DNA of 64,000 nucleotides from Zeimonas arvi (GTDB taxonomy: Bacteria; Pseudomonadota; Gammaproteobacteria; Burkholderiales; Burkholderiaceae_E): assembly GCF_008039575.1 (NCBI RefSeq), contig NZ_VDUY01000007.1, forward strand, positions 124,001 to 188,000. Reading direction: 5' to 3'. A model generated the notes under the pieces. The model saw nothing but the letters and a program-made list of their open reading frames with translations. It was not told where the DNA came from and searched no databases. Each line of letters starts with the position of its first letter. Position 1 is the stretch's first letter. Below, piece by piece: positions 18,020-26,347 of the stretch. The position numbers were made by a program, and so were the translations under genes.

Positions 18020-18119
18020 GCGCTCCACTGAAGCGCCGGCGCGCGAGCGCCGGCATTGTTACCCAACCGAAAGGCGCTCAGGCGTCAGTCACTCAGCAGC
18101 TCTCGAAGGGAGACGACAG

Positions 18120-18590
18120 ATGAACGAAAATCGTCGCACGACATTGCAGGTCGCCGGCGGCGCGGGCCTCTACGCCGCGCTGGTGTCGATCGGCATGCTC
18201 AAGCCGGGCATCGCCTCGGCGCAGGCGTTCGACCGGGCCGCGTTCCAGGCCAAGGGAATCGCCGACACGCTCAAGGCGCTCGGGGCAGCCGATGCCACCG
18301 AGTCCAAGGACGTGACCATCGTTTCGCCCGACATCGCCGAGAACGGCGCGGTCGTGCCGGTGGGCATCCGCAGCGGGGTGGCCAAGACCCAGATGATGGC
18401 CCTGCTCATCGACAAGAATCCGAACGCGCTGGCGGCCGCCTACGACCTGCTCGAAGGCGCGGCGCCCGAGGTCAACATGCGGGTCAAGATGGGCCAGAGC
18501 TCGGACGTCGTCGCGGTCGTCAAGGCCGACGGCAAGTTCTACATGGCCCGCAAGGAAATCAAGGTCACGCTGGGCGGCTGCGGCGGCTGA
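18120..18590 (+). CDS. soxY: SoxY, sulfur-carrier subunit
   Basis: SoxY holds all pathway intermediates covalently on a C-terminal cysteine. The 156-aa precursor has a Tat-like leader (ENRRTTLQVAGGAG) with cleavage near ASAQA, and ends in the diagnostic GGCGG, with carrier Cys154. The immunoglobulin-like fold is reflected in the middle strands (KMGQSSDVVAVVKADGKFY). The start ATG at 18120 follows an AAGGGAG ribosome site; the longer open frame upstream is not needed. It forms a heterodimer with SoxZ, encoded 45 bp downstream. Confidence 0.96.
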   Translation: MNENRRTTLQVAGGAGLYAALVSIGMLKPGIASAQAFDRAAFQAKGIADTLKALGAADATESKDVTIVSPDIAENGAVVPVGIRSGVAKTQMMALLIDKNPNALAAAYDLLEGAAPEVNMRVKMGQSSDVVAVVKADGKFYMARKEIKVTLGGCGG

Positions 18591-18635
18591 TCGCCGGCCC
18601 CGTCACGCATCGATACCGAACACTGGAGAGAAGTC

Positions 18636-18947
18636 ATGGCAGATCCGATGAAGATCCGCGCGAGCGCCAAGGATGGCGTCGTCGACGTGCGCGTCCTGAT
18701 GGCGCACGAAATGGAAACCGGCCAGCGCAAGGACGCTTCCGGCAACGTGGTCCCGGCCTGGTTCATCAGCGACGTCACCGCGTCGCTGAACGGCAAGGAG
18801 GTCCTGAAGGCCCACTGGGGTCCGGCGATCTCGAAGAACCCGTACCTGCAGTTCAAGATCAACGGCGGCAAGGCCGGTGACAAGGTCACCGTGAGCTGGG
18901 TCGACAACAAGGGCGACAAGCGGACCGACGAGACGACGGTCAGCTGA
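18636..18947 (+). CDS. soxZ: SoxZ, sulfur-carrier partner subunit
   Basis: A 103-aa protein without a signal peptide that is exported as a complex with SoxY through its Tat leader. It has the typical SoxZ features: the IRASAKDGVVDVRVLMAHEM start, the HEMETGQRKD loop, and C-terminal beta strands ending in KVTVSWVDNKGDKR. The sequence and position right after soxY leave no real alternative. The ribosome site GGAGAGAAG lies just before ATG 18636. A 146-bp gap with a hairpin separates it from soxA. Confidence 0.96.
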   Translation: MADPMKIRASAKDGVVDVRVLMAHEMETGQRKDASGNVVPAWFISDVTASLNGKEVLKAHWGPAISKNPYLQFKINGGKAGDKVTVSWVDNKGDKRTDETTVS

Positions 18948-18981
18948 AGCAACGGATCGGGCGAGAGGACGTCGCGCCTGC

Positions 18982-18997
18982 CAGGGCGATTGCCCTG
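18982..18997. repeat. Hairpin in the soxZ-soxA intergenic gap
   Basis: CAGGGC (18982-18987), loop GATT, GCCCTG (18992-18997), 35 bp after soxZ. A second GC-rich inverted region (about 19018-19044) ends in GAGTTTTCC. Together they could attenuate transcription or stabilise the soxYZ mRNA, which would favour high SoxYZ levels. There is no long T-run, so full termination is doubtful. Confidence 0.4.
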
Positions 18998-19093
18998 TCG
19001 CCTGGCTTCGTTCCTGGCGGCCGGCGCCTTCGTGGCCGGCGGCCCGAGTTTTCCGAGAAGACAGAGAATCAACGACGAGGAGGGAACTTCCCG

Positions 19094-19915
19094 ATGAAAA
19101 GACTTCAGAAGAAGTCCGCGATCGCGATCGCGCTCGGCGTTTCCGTGCTGACGATGGCGCCGGCCATCGCGCAGACGGACACCCAGGCGGAGATCGAGCG
19201 CTATCGCGAGATGCTCCAGGACGGCAACCCGGCCGACCTGACCGTCATGAAGGGCGAGGCGCTGTGGAAGGAGAAGCGCGGCCCGAAGAACGCGAGCCTC
19301 GAGAAGTGCGACCTGGGCAAGGGGCCGGGCGTGGTCAAGGGCGCATACGCGGAGCTTCCGCGCTACTTCGCGGATGTCGATGCGGTGATGGACGCCGAGT
19401 CGCGGATCGTGCACTGCATGGTCACGCTGCAGGGCTTCGAGAAGGCCGAGGTCATCAAGAAGCCTTTCTCGGGCGCGGGCCAGAAGGCCACCGATCTCGA
19501 GGCGCTCGCCGGCTACGTGGTCGAGGAGTCGCGCGGCATGCCGGTCAACCTGCCGCAGAACCATCCGAAGGAGATCGCGGCCTATCAGCGCGGCGAGCGG
19601 ACCTTCCATTACCGCGGCGGCCCCTTCGACTTCTCGTGCGCCTCCTGCCACGAAGGCGAGGGCAAGCGGATCCGCCTTCAGGACCTGCCCGACCTGACCA
19701 AGCCGGGTCCGGCGCAGAAGGCCTTCACCACCTGGCCCGCCTACCGGGTCTCGCAGGGCGCGCTGCGCACCATGCAGTGGCGCATGAACGACTGCTTCCG
19801 CCAGCAGCGTTTCCCCGAGCTGAAGTACGGTTCCCAGACCTCGATCGACCTGATCACCTATCTGGGCGTCACCGCCAAGGGCGGCAAGATGGATTCCCCG
19901 GCGATCAAGCGATGA
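19094..19915 (+). CDS. soxA: SoxA, monoheme subunit of the L-cysteine S-thiosulfotransferase
   Basis: SoxAX attaches thiosulfate to the SoxY cysteine. The 273-aa precursor has a Sec signal (IAIALGVSVLTMAPAIAQ). The N-terminal cytochrome-like domain keeps Cys72 and Cys108 (a disulfide) but has no CxxCH. The C-terminal domain carries CASCH (Cys182-His186) and the distal Cys234 (MNDCFRQQRF) that acts as heme ligand and persulfide active site. The protein thus has one heme, unlike diheme SoxA of Paracoccus, which fits the type II SoxAX of Starkeya. The ribosome site is GAGGAGG. Confidence 0.95.
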   Translation: MKRLQKKSAIAIALGVSVLTMAPAIAQTDTQAEIERYREMLQDGNPADLTVMKGEALWKEKRGPKNASLEKCDLGKGPGVVKGAYAELPRYFADVDAVMDAESRIVHCMVTLQGFEKAEVIKKPFSGAGQKATDLEALAGYVVEESRGMPVNLPQNHPKEIAAYQRGERTFHYRGGPFDFSCASCHEGEGKRIRLQDLPDLTKPGPAQKAFTTWPAYRVSQGALRTMQWRMNDCFRQQRFPELKYGSQTSIDLITYLGVTAKGGKMDSPAIKR

Positions 19916-19926
19916 GGAGGCCGACG

Positions 19927-20544
19927 ATGAAAGCACACTGGAAGGTTCTCGTCGGCGGCGCGGCCGTCGTGCTGGCCGGCTGCACGGCCATGCCTGGCGG
20001 GGTCAGCGACGAGGAGGTCGCGGCCACGATCAAGGCCTCCTTTGCCGAGAAGGGCATTGCCAAGCTGGACAGGCTCGACCAGTCCGACATGCAGAAGCAG
20101 TGCAGCGCCTACTCGGGCAAGGAGATTCCGGCCTCGGTGAAGGAAAGCATCGAGAAGGCCGCACTGGCCGCAGTCGAGTACCCGGCTGACGGCAAGTACC
20201 TCGGCGACTGGAAGGAAGGCGAGAAGGTCGCCCAGAGCGGCCGTGGCCTGCAGTACAACGACACGGCCAAGACGGTCGCCGGCGGCAACTGCTATGCCTG
20301 CCACCAGCTGACCAAGGAGGAAATCTCCTACGGCAACCTGGGCCCGTCGCTGTACAACTACGGCAAGCTGCGCGGCGACTCCGACGCCATCGTGAAGTAC
20401 ACCTGGGCGCGGATCTGGAACTCGCATGCCTTCGCGGCCTGCAACCACATGCCGCGCTTCGGCGCGGCCGGCATCCTGACGGAAAAGCAGATCAAGGACG
20501 TGATGGCCTTGCTGCTCGACCCGAAGTCGCCGGTCAACAAGTAA
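19927..20544 (+). CDS. soxX: SoxX, monoheme cytochrome c of SoxAX, with a lipoprotein-type signal
   Basis: The electron-accepting partner of SoxA, 205 aa. Heme motif CYACH is at Cys122-His126 and the likely axial Met175 is in ACNHMPRFG. The start chosen is ATG 19927 because AGGAGG sits 6 bp before it; an ATG at 19912 overlapping soxA is possible but has no such site. The signal reads VVLAGC, a good lipobox with Cys19, so the protein may be lipid-anchored rather than free in the periplasm. About 85 residues of non-cytochrome sequence separate the signal from the heme domain, longer than in short SoxX proteins. Confidence 0.92.
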   Translation: MKAHWKVLVGGAAVVLAGCTAMPGGVSDEEVAATIKASFAEKGIAKLDRLDQSDMQKQCSAYSGKEIPASVKESIEKAALAAVEYPADGKYLGDWKEGEKVAQSGRGLQYNDTAKTVAGGNCYACHQLTKEEISYGNLGPSLYNYGKLRGDSDAIVKYTWARIWNSHAFAACNHMPRFGAAGILTEKQIKDVMALLLDPKSPVNK

Positions 20545-20637
20545 GCAGCACCGTTCGGCTGGCGCCTCCCCGAGGCCCGGCCGATTCACCTCGAATCAAC
20601 GCCCCGCAGCGCCCGAAACACCTCCGCGACCGACACG

Positions 20638-22347
20638 ATGCTGAACAGAAGAGAATTCCTCCAGATCCTCGCTACCGCGTCGGCCGCGGGCATGTCGCTG
20701 CCGGCCTTCGCATCGAGCGACGCCGGGGCCGAAGCGCTGTACGACATCCCGAAGTTCGGCAACGTCAGCCTGCTGCACTTCACCGACTGCCACGCGCAGC
20801 TGCTGCCGATCCACTTCCGCGAACCCAGCGTCAACATCGGCCTGGGCGACGCGCGCGGCCGCGCGCCGCACCTGGTGGGCGAGCACCTGCTGAAGGCTTT
20901 CGGCGTCAAGCCGGGCACGGCCGAGGCGCACGCCTTCACCTACCTGGACTTCGAGGCCGCGGCCCGCACCTACGGAAAGGTGGGCGGCTTCGCCCACCTG
21001 TCCACGCTGGTCAAGCGCATGAAGGCTTCGCGGCCGGGCGCGCTGCTGCTCGACGGCGGCGACACCTGGCAAGGCTCGGCCACCGCGCTGTGGACCAACG
21101 CGCAGGACATGGTCGACGCCTGCAAGCTGCTGGGCGTGGACGTGATGACCGCGCACTGGGAGTTCACCTACGGCGAGAAGCGCGTCCAGGAAATCATCGA
21201 GAAGGACCTGAAGGGCCACATCGACTTCGTGGCGCAGAACGTGCGCACGACCGACTTCGAGGATCCGGTCTTTCCCTCGCACGTGATCAAGCAGATCAAC
21301 GGCGTGCCGGTGGCCATCATCGGGCAGGCCTTCCCGTACACCCCGATCGCCAACCCCCGCTACATGGTGGCCAACTGGAGCTTCGGCATCCGCGACGAGG
21401 ACCTGCAGAAGGTCGTCGACGAGGTCCGCGGCAAGGGCGCGCAGGTGGTGGTCGTGCTGTCGCACAACGGCATGGACGTCGACATCAAGATGGCCTCGCG
21501 CGTCAGCGGCGTGGACGCGATCATGGGCGGTCACACCCACGACGGCGTGCCGCAGCCGGTGATGGTCAGGAACGCCAAGGGCACCACGCTGGTCAGCAAC
21601 GCCGGCTCGAACGGCAAGTTCCTGGGCGTGCTCGATTTCGACGTGAAGAACGGCAAGGTGGCGGACTTCCGCTATCGCCTGCTGCCGGTCTTCTCGAACC
21701 TGCTGCCGGCCGACAAGGCGATGCAGGCCTACATCGACAAGGTGCGCAGCCCCTTCAAGGCCAGGCTCGAGGAGACCCTCGCGATCACCGAGGGCCTGCT
21801 GTACCGGCGCGGCAACTTCAACGGCACCTTCGACCAGCTGATCCTCGACGCGATGATGGAGGTCAAGGGCGCGGAGATCGGGTTCTCGCCGGGTTTCCGC
21901 TGGGGCACCTCCATCCTGGGCGGGCAGGCGATCACCCGCGAGCACGTGATGGACCAGACCGCCATCACCTACCCGTACACCACGCTCACCGACATGTCGG
22001 GCGAGATGATCAAGACGGTGCTCGAGGACGTCTGCGACAACCTGTTCAACCCCGACCCGTACTACCAGCAAGGCGGCGACATGGTCCGCGTGGGCGGCCT
22101 CGAGTACACCTGCGACCCGATGGCCGACATGGGCAAGCGGATCGTCGACATGCGCCTGAACGGCAAGCCGATCGACGCGAAGAAGACCTACAAGGTCGCC
22201 GGCTGGGCGCCCGTCGCAGAAGGCGCCAAGGGCGAGCCGATCTGGGAGGTCGTCGAGACCTGGCTGAAGGCGAACAAGACCGTGTCGCCGCGCAAGGCCA
22301 ACCTGCCGCGCCTGGTCGGCATGGACGGCAATCCCGGCATGGCCTGA
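20638..22347 (+). CDS. soxB: SoxB, thiosulfohydrolase
   Basis: Hydrolyses the terminal sulfone from SoxY-bound intermediates, releasing sulfate. It is a 569-aa metallophosphatase/5'-nucleotidase-like dimanganese enzyme. The Tat-type leader MLNRREFLQILATASAAG is clear. Metal and catalytic motifs are HFTDCHAQL (~49), LDGGDTWQG, the segment HWEFTYG (Glu in place of the usual nucleotidase Asn-His), LSHNGMDVD and GGHTHDG. The C-terminal 5'-nucleotidase domain starts near LYRRGNFNG. It lies 93 bp after soxX and contains the region usually amplified as the soxB marker for thiosulfate oxidisers. Confidence 0.96.
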   Translation: MLNRREFLQILATASAAGMSLPAFASSDAGAEALYDIPKFGNVSLLHFTDCHAQLLPIHFREPSVNIGLGDARGRAPHLVGEHLLKAFGVKPGTAEAHAFTYLDFEAAARTYGKVGGFAHLSTLVKRMKASRPGALLLDGGDTWQGSATALWTNAQDMVDACKLLGVDVMTAHWEFTYGEKRVQEIIEKDLKGHIDFVAQNVRTTDFEDPVFPSHVIKQINGVPVAIIGQAFPYTPIANPRYMVANWSFGIRDEDLQKVVDEVRGKGAQVVVVLSHNGMDVDIKMASRVSGVDAIMGGHTHDGVPQPVMVRNAKGTTLVSNAGSNGKFLGVLDFDVKNGKVADFRYRLLPVFSNLLPADKAMQAYIDKVRSPFKARLEETLAITEGLLYRRGNFNGTFDQLILDAMMEVKGAEIGFSPGFRWGTSILGGQAITREHVMDQTAITYPYTTLTDMSGEMIKTVLEDVCDNLFNPDPYYQQGGDMVRVGGLEYTCDPMADMGKRIVDMRLNGKPIDAKKTYKVAGWAPVAEGAKGEPIWEVVETWLKANKTVSPRKANLPRLVGMDGNPGMA

Positions 22348-22351
22348 GGCG

Positions 22352-22864
22352 ATGAAGCGCCGCGACTGCCTGGGGCTGTTCGGGGGGCTGTCGGCCGGCG
22401 TGCTGGCGGGCGCCTGGCCTTCGGCGCCGGTGCTCGCGGCACCGGCCGCGCCGGCGATCGGCAGCCCGGTTTCGCTGCCCGCTGCCCGGCTGCTCGATGG
22501 CACCGAGCTGCCCGCCTCGCACTGGAGAGGCAAGGTCGTCGTCATCGAGCTGTGGGCGACCTGGTGCCCATTCTGCGCCCGGCAGAACCCGTACCTGGAC
22601 AAGCTGCACCGGGCCAACCGCGAGCGAGGCCTCGAGGTGATCGGCCTGTCGATCGACCGCGACCCCGACGCGGTGAAGAAGTACATCGACGCGCGTGGCT
22701 ACCAGTTCCACGTGGCGATGTTCGACGAGGCCTGGCGGGCCGCGATCGGGCGACCGAAGGGCCTGCCCATCGTCTGGGTCGTCGATCGAAACGGCAAGCT
22801 GGCGAAGCTCGAGATCGGGGAGCTCTTCCCGGAGGACATCGCCGAATTCGCGCAACTGATCTGA
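22352..22864 (+). CDS. TlpA/SoxW-type thioredoxin
   Basis: A 170-aa exported thioredoxin-fold protein. A leader with KRRDCLGLFGGLSAG is followed by a TlpA-like core: LWATWCPFC with Cys72 and Cys75, the segment VIGLSIDRDPDAV and cis-Pro in RPKGLPIVWVVD. It begins 4 bp after soxB, so it belongs to the sox operon. In other sox clusters the periplasmic thioredoxin SoxW, reduced by SoxV/CcdA, helps keep SoxYZ active; no soxV is visible here. Two such proteins flank the operon (the other is the SoxS-like one), which may divide the work. Confidence 0.87.
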   Translation: MKRRDCLGLFGGLSAGVLAGAWPSAPVLAAPAAPAIGSPVSLPAARLLDGTELPASHWRGKVVVIELWATWCPFCARQNPYLDKLHRANRERGLEVIGLSIDRDPDAVKKYIDARGYQFHVAMFDEAWRAAIGRPKGLPIVWVVDRNGKLAKLEIGELFPEDIAEFAQLI

Positions 22865-22877
22865 ACGGAGGCCGCAC

Positions 22878-23411
22878 ATGGCATCGATGAAGTCGTCTCA
22901 TTCCCGCGGATCGGCGATCGCGGTCGCCTCCCTGGCCTTCGGCCTGGCGGCCGTCGTGCTGCCGCAGGGCGCGGCCGCGCAGGGCCTGTTCGCCACCCGC
23001 AGCCTCACGCTGGAAACCGCCACCAAGGCGGCCCAGGCCGCGCTGGACTCCTGCCGCAAGGCCGGCTACCAGGTCGGCGTGGCGGTGGTCGATCGCGCCG
23101 GCGTGCCGCAGGTGTTCCTGCGCGACCGCTTCGCCGGCGCGCACACGGTGAGCGTGGCCGTCGACAAGGCCTGGACCGCGGCATCGTTCCGGATCCCCAC
23201 GACCGATCTCGGCAACGAGACGCAGGCGGGCAAGGCGATGAGCGGCATCCGCAACACGCCGCGGGTCATGGCGATCGGCGGCGGCCTGCCGATCGAGGCC
23301 GCCGGCTCCACGGTCGGCGCGATCGGCGTCTCGGGCGCCCCGGGCGGCGAAGCCGACGACGCCTGCGCGAAGGCCGGCATCGACGCGATCCTCATCGACA
23401 TCGAGATGTGA
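22878..23411 (+). CDS. GlcG/HbpS-like (DUF336) periplasmic protein
   Basis: A 177-aa protein with a clear Sec signal (AVASLAFGLAAVVLPQGAAAQ) and a single Haem_degrading/DUF336 domain. It has the typical pattern of an amphipathic helix (TLETATKAAQAALDSC), VAVVDRAGVPQVFLR, and the C-terminal GGGLPIEAAGSTVGAIGVSGAPGGEADDACAKAG split by short loops. Family members bind heme or small ligands, but a catalytic role is not established. Its place between the TlpA-like and SoxH-like genes, with a 2-bp overlap into the latter, suggests a job linked to sulfur oxidation, perhaps heme or thiol handling. Confidence 0.85.
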   Translation: MASMKSSHSRGSAIAVASLAFGLAAVVLPQGAAAQGLFATRSLTLETATKAAQAALDSCRKAGYQVGVAVVDRAGVPQVFLRDRFAGAHTVSVAVDKAWTAASFRIPTTDLGNETQAGKAMSGIRNTPRVMAIGGGLPIEAAGSTVGAIGVSGAPGGEADDACAKAGIDAILIDIEM

Positions 23412-24436
23412 TGACCAGGCTCTCCTGCGCGGCGCGGGCCCTCGCGGCAGGCATCGCGCTCATCGGAGCGCTCGCCGCGTCCGCCATCCTGTCGGTTCCG
23501 GCCTCGGCGACCGCCTCGTCGGCGGCCGTCGCGCCGGACATGGCCCCAGTCACCGTGAAGCTGCGGCCGCAGCAGCTGACCGGCCGCGTCTGGTGGGTCG
23601 AGGGCCTGCAGGGCGCCGTGTCCCTCGAGAACCAGGGCTTCAACGCCAACGCGGGCTTCGTCGTCACCGACGACGGCGTGGTCGTCTTCGACGCGCTCGG
23701 CACACCGGCGCTGGGCGCGGCCCTGCTCGCGGAGATCAGGAGGATCACCGACAAGCCTGTCACGCGGGTGGTGGTCAGCCACTACCACTCCGATCACTTC
23801 TATGGCCTGCAGGCCTTCAAGGAAGCCGGCGCCGAGATCTGGGCGCACGCGAAGGTTCGCGACTACCTCGCGAGCGACGCGCCTGTCGAGCGGCTCGCGG
23901 AGCGCCGACAGTCGCTGGCGCCCTGGGTCACGATGTCCGCGCGAATCGTGCCGCCCGATCGCTACATCGAGGGCGAGGCTTCGTTCGAGCTGGGCGGGGT
24001 GCGCTTCCGCCTGTTCCCGGCCGGCCCCGCGCACACCGCCGAGGATCTGATGATGCTGGTCGAGGACGAGGGGGTACTGTTCGCCGGCGACCTGATCTTC
24101 GCCGGCCGGGTGCCCTTCGTGGGCGACGCCGACAGCCGCGCCTGGCTCGCCGCGCTGGACAGCCTCGCGCAGCGCACCCCGCGCTTCGTGGTCACCGGAC
24201 ACGGTCCGGCCTCGCGCGATGCCGGCGCCGACATCGCGCTGACCCGCGACTACCTGCGCTACCTGCGCGAGACGATGGGCCGCGCGGTGGACGAGTTCCT
24301 CACCTTCGACGAAGCCTACGCGCGCACCGACTGGTCGCGCTTCAGCGGGCTGCCGGCCTTCGACGACGCCAACCGGCGCAACGCGTACAACACCTTCCTG
24401 CTGATGGAGCGCGAGATGCTCTCCGGCGCGCGCTGA
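23411..24436 (+). CDS. SoxH-like metallo-beta-lactamase-fold hydrolase
   Basis: A 341-aa exported MBL-fold protein. A signal region (ALAAGIALIGALAASAILSV) is followed by the metal motif HYHSDHFYG (near residue 120), later ligands in AGPAHTAEDLM and TGHGPAS, and an aspartate in FAGDLIF. The arrangement matches the SoxH group found at the end of Paracoccus-type sox operons and in quinoprotein relay systems. It is not required for thiosulfate oxidation in the studied strains, and its substrate is unknown. The ATG at 23411 overlaps the previous stop (TGATG), so it is translationally coupled. Confidence 0.85.
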   Translation: MTRLSCAARALAAGIALIGALAASAILSVPASATASSAAVAPDMAPVTVKLRPQQLTGRVWWVEGLQGAVSLENQGFNANAGFVVTDDGVVVFDALGTPALGAALLAEIRRITDKPVTRVVVSHYHSDHFYGLQAFKEAGAEIWAHAKVRDYLASDAPVERLAERRQSLAPWVTMSARIVPPDRYIEGEASFELGGVRFRLFPAGPAHTAEDLMMLVEDEGVLFAGDLIFAGRVPFVGDADSRAWLAALDSLAQRTPRFVVTGHGPASRDAGADIALTRDYLRYLRETMGRAVDEFLTFDEAYARTDWSRFSGLPAFDDANRRNAYNTFLLMEREMLSGAR

Positions 24437-24501
24437 GCCGGGGCTGCGTTGGCGGCTGCAGTCGGATGATGCACGGGCGCAGATCCGGCACAATTCGGGG
24501 C

Positions 24502-25596
24502 ATGGCGAGTCATCGGAACATGGTCTGGGCCGATGCCCGGACGGCGGGCGTCTGCCTGGCCTGCGCGCTCGGCATGCTGACAGCGGCCGGTTCCGCGCTC
24601 GGCCAGGCGCCCTCGGCGCTGGAGCGCTGCCTGCTCGATCGGCTGCAGGCGGCGGCGCCCGGCGTCACGGTCGACGAGATCAGGCGAGCCTGCGAGGGCG
24701 TCGCGGCGTCCGATCCGCAGGTGTTCGATCCGCAGGCGCCCGCATCCATTCCGCCGCTGGCGGTCGCGCGGCCGGCGCCCGAGTTGAGCAGTTCGCCGGC
24801 GGAGCGCCGCATCGTGAGCGAATCCCGGCTGTGGGACGAGCGCTTCGCGTTGCTGCCGCATCGACCCAACTACCTGTTGCCTTTCGCGCATGCCAGCGGC
24901 GCCCCGGGGTCGGGCGGCGGCGACATCCAGCGCAACGAGGTGAAGTTCCAGGTCAGCTTCAAGCTTCCACTGACGCCGCCGCTGTTCGAGGGGCGGGCAG
25001 GGCTCTTCTTCGCCTACACCGGCCAGGCCTGGTGGCAGGCCTACAACGACGAACGCTCGTCGCCGTTTCGCGAGTACAGCCACGAGCCCGAGGTCTTCGC
25101 CGCATGGCGGCCCGCGCTGGGCACCTTCCTCGGCTGGACGCCGCGCGTTGCCAGCGCGGGTTTCGTGCACCAGTCGAACGGCCGCTCGGGCGAGCTCTCG
25201 CGCAGCTGGAACCGGCTCTTCGCCGAACTCACGCTGGACCGGCCCGACGGCTGGTGGTTGTCCCTGCGGCCCTGGTGGCGGATTCCCGAAGACGCGAAGC
25301 CCTCTCCGGAATCGCCGGACGGCGACGACAATCCGGACATCCAGCGCTACGCCGGCGACGGCGAACTGCGCCTGGGTTACGCCGCCGGCCAGCAGCGCTG
25401 GACGCTCACGGCGCGCCGCGGGCTGCGCGAGGGCGGCAAGGGGGCGGTCCAGCTCGACTGGAGCCGGCCCACAGGCTTCAGCCCGCAGCTGCGCTGGTAC
25501 GTGCAGTTCTTCGACGGCTACGGCGAGAGCCTGATCGACTACCGCACGCGCCTGCAGCGGATCGGCTTCGGCGTGATGCTGAACGACTGGTACTGA
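24502..25596 (+). CDS. pldA: Outer-membrane phospholipase A
   Basis: A beta-barrel lipase of the outer membrane (OMPLA family) that removes mislocalised phospholipids when dimerised with calcium. The 364-aa product has a Sec signal ending SALGQA, then an ~80-residue N-terminal extension before the barrel. The active-site set is intact: His223, Ser225 and Asn237 in the HQSNGRSG...SRSWNRL block, at the same spacing as His142, Ser144 and Asn156 of E. coli. The C-terminus is aromatic (MLNDWY), as expected for barrel insertion. The start is set at ATG 24502; a CACAAT lies 7 bp upstream and no ribosome site is seen. Confidence 0.92.
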   Translation: MASHRNMVWADARTAGVCLACALGMLTAAGSALGQAPSALERCLLDRLQAAAPGVTVDEIRRACEGVAASDPQVFDPQAPASIPPLAVARPAPELSSSPAERRIVSESRLWDERFALLPHRPNYLLPFAHASGAPGSGGGDIQRNEVKFQVSFKLPLTPPLFEGRAGLFFAYTGQAWWQAYNDERSSPFREYSHEPEVFAAWRPALGTFLGWTPRVASAGFVHQSNGRSGELSRSWNRLFAELTLDRPDGWWLSLRPWWRIPEDAKPSPESPDGDDNPDIQRYAGDGELRLGYAAGQQRWTLTARRGLREGGKGAVQLDWSRPTGFSPQLRWYVQFFDGYGESLIDYRTRLQRIGFGVMLNDWY

Positions 25597-25609
25597 ACCG
25601 CCTCCGGGC

Positions 25610-26347
25610 CTAGAAGGTCGACCAGCCCGGTTCCTCGCGGTCGAGCATCCGCTTGATCGATGCGAAGTACATGTCGCTCTGCTGGCGCTCGCCGTCGACC
25701 TGCTCGGCCACCCGCGCCGCGAGCGCGTCGTCGACGATGCGCAAGGCCTTGCCGGCGGCCGCCTGGGTGGCCAGCACCTGGTGCATGCAGGCGCGTTCGA
25801 GGTAGTAGAGGTCGTCGAAAGCCCAGGCCATGTTCGCGCCCACGACCGTCACGCCGTGGCTGGCCATGAACATCACGGTCTTGCCGGCCAGTTGCGCGGC
25901 GATCCGCCTGCCCTCGTCGTCGTCGAGCGCCAGGCCTTCGTAGCGGTCGTCGTAGGCCACGCGTCCGTGGAAGCGCAGCGCGTTCTGGCCCGCCATCAGC
26001 AGGCGCCCGCCCTCGACCAGCGTGAGCGCGGTCGCGTGGGGCATGTGGGTGTGCAGCACGCATTTCGCGTGCGGGTTCATCCGGTGGATCCAGCTGTGGA
26101 TGAAGAAGGCGGTGGGTTCGAGGGGGTGCTTGCCGTCGAGCAACTGGCCGTCGCCATCGATCAGCAGGATGTCGCCCGCGCAGACTTCGCTCCAGTGCAG
26201 GCCCTGCGGGTTGATCAGGTAGCGGCCGCTGTCGATCTCGAGGCTGAAGTGGTTGCAGACCCCTTCGTTGAGGCCGCAGCGGGCGGCCCAGCGCAGCGCG
26301 GCGGCCATGTCGAGTCGGCCTTGCCGGACCTTTTGTTCGAGCCTCAT
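25610..26347 (-). CDS. Class II aldolase/adducin family protein
   Basis: A 245-aa cytosolic zinc-dependent aldolase-fold protein. The metal ligands are His99 and His101 (VLHTHMPHAT) and His164 (MASHGVTVVG), with an acidic residue in PLEPTAFFIHSW before them. The sequence is closest in style to the proteobacterial class II aldolase/adducin subgroup, which includes enzymes of uncertain substrate, rather than to fuculose-phosphate aldolase. The longer open frame upstream is a shadow; homology begins at ATG 26347. It is convergent with pldA (13-bp gap) and has no functional partner beside it. Confidence 0.88.
   Translation of the reverse strand: MRLEQKVRQGRLDMAAALRWAARCGLNEGVCNHFSLEIDSGRYLINPQGLHWSEVCAGDILLIDGDGQLLDGKHPLEPTAFFIHSWIHRMNPHAKCVLHTHMPHATALTLVEGGRLLMAGQNALRFHGRVAYDDRYEGLALDDDEGRRIAAQLAGKTVMFMASHGVTVVGANMAWAFDDLYYLERACMHQVLATQAAAGKALRIVDDALAARVAEQVDGERQQSDMYFASIKRMLDREEPGWSTF

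Noticed and set aside
15239-18028. 929-codon minus-strand open frame across soxC and soxD
   Set aside because: Antisense shadow of two well-supported sox genes; composition is Arg/His/Gly-rich with no domains.
20596-22686. 696-codon minus-strand open frame across soxB
   Set aside because: Same reason: antisense of soxB, no recognisable motif or start signal.
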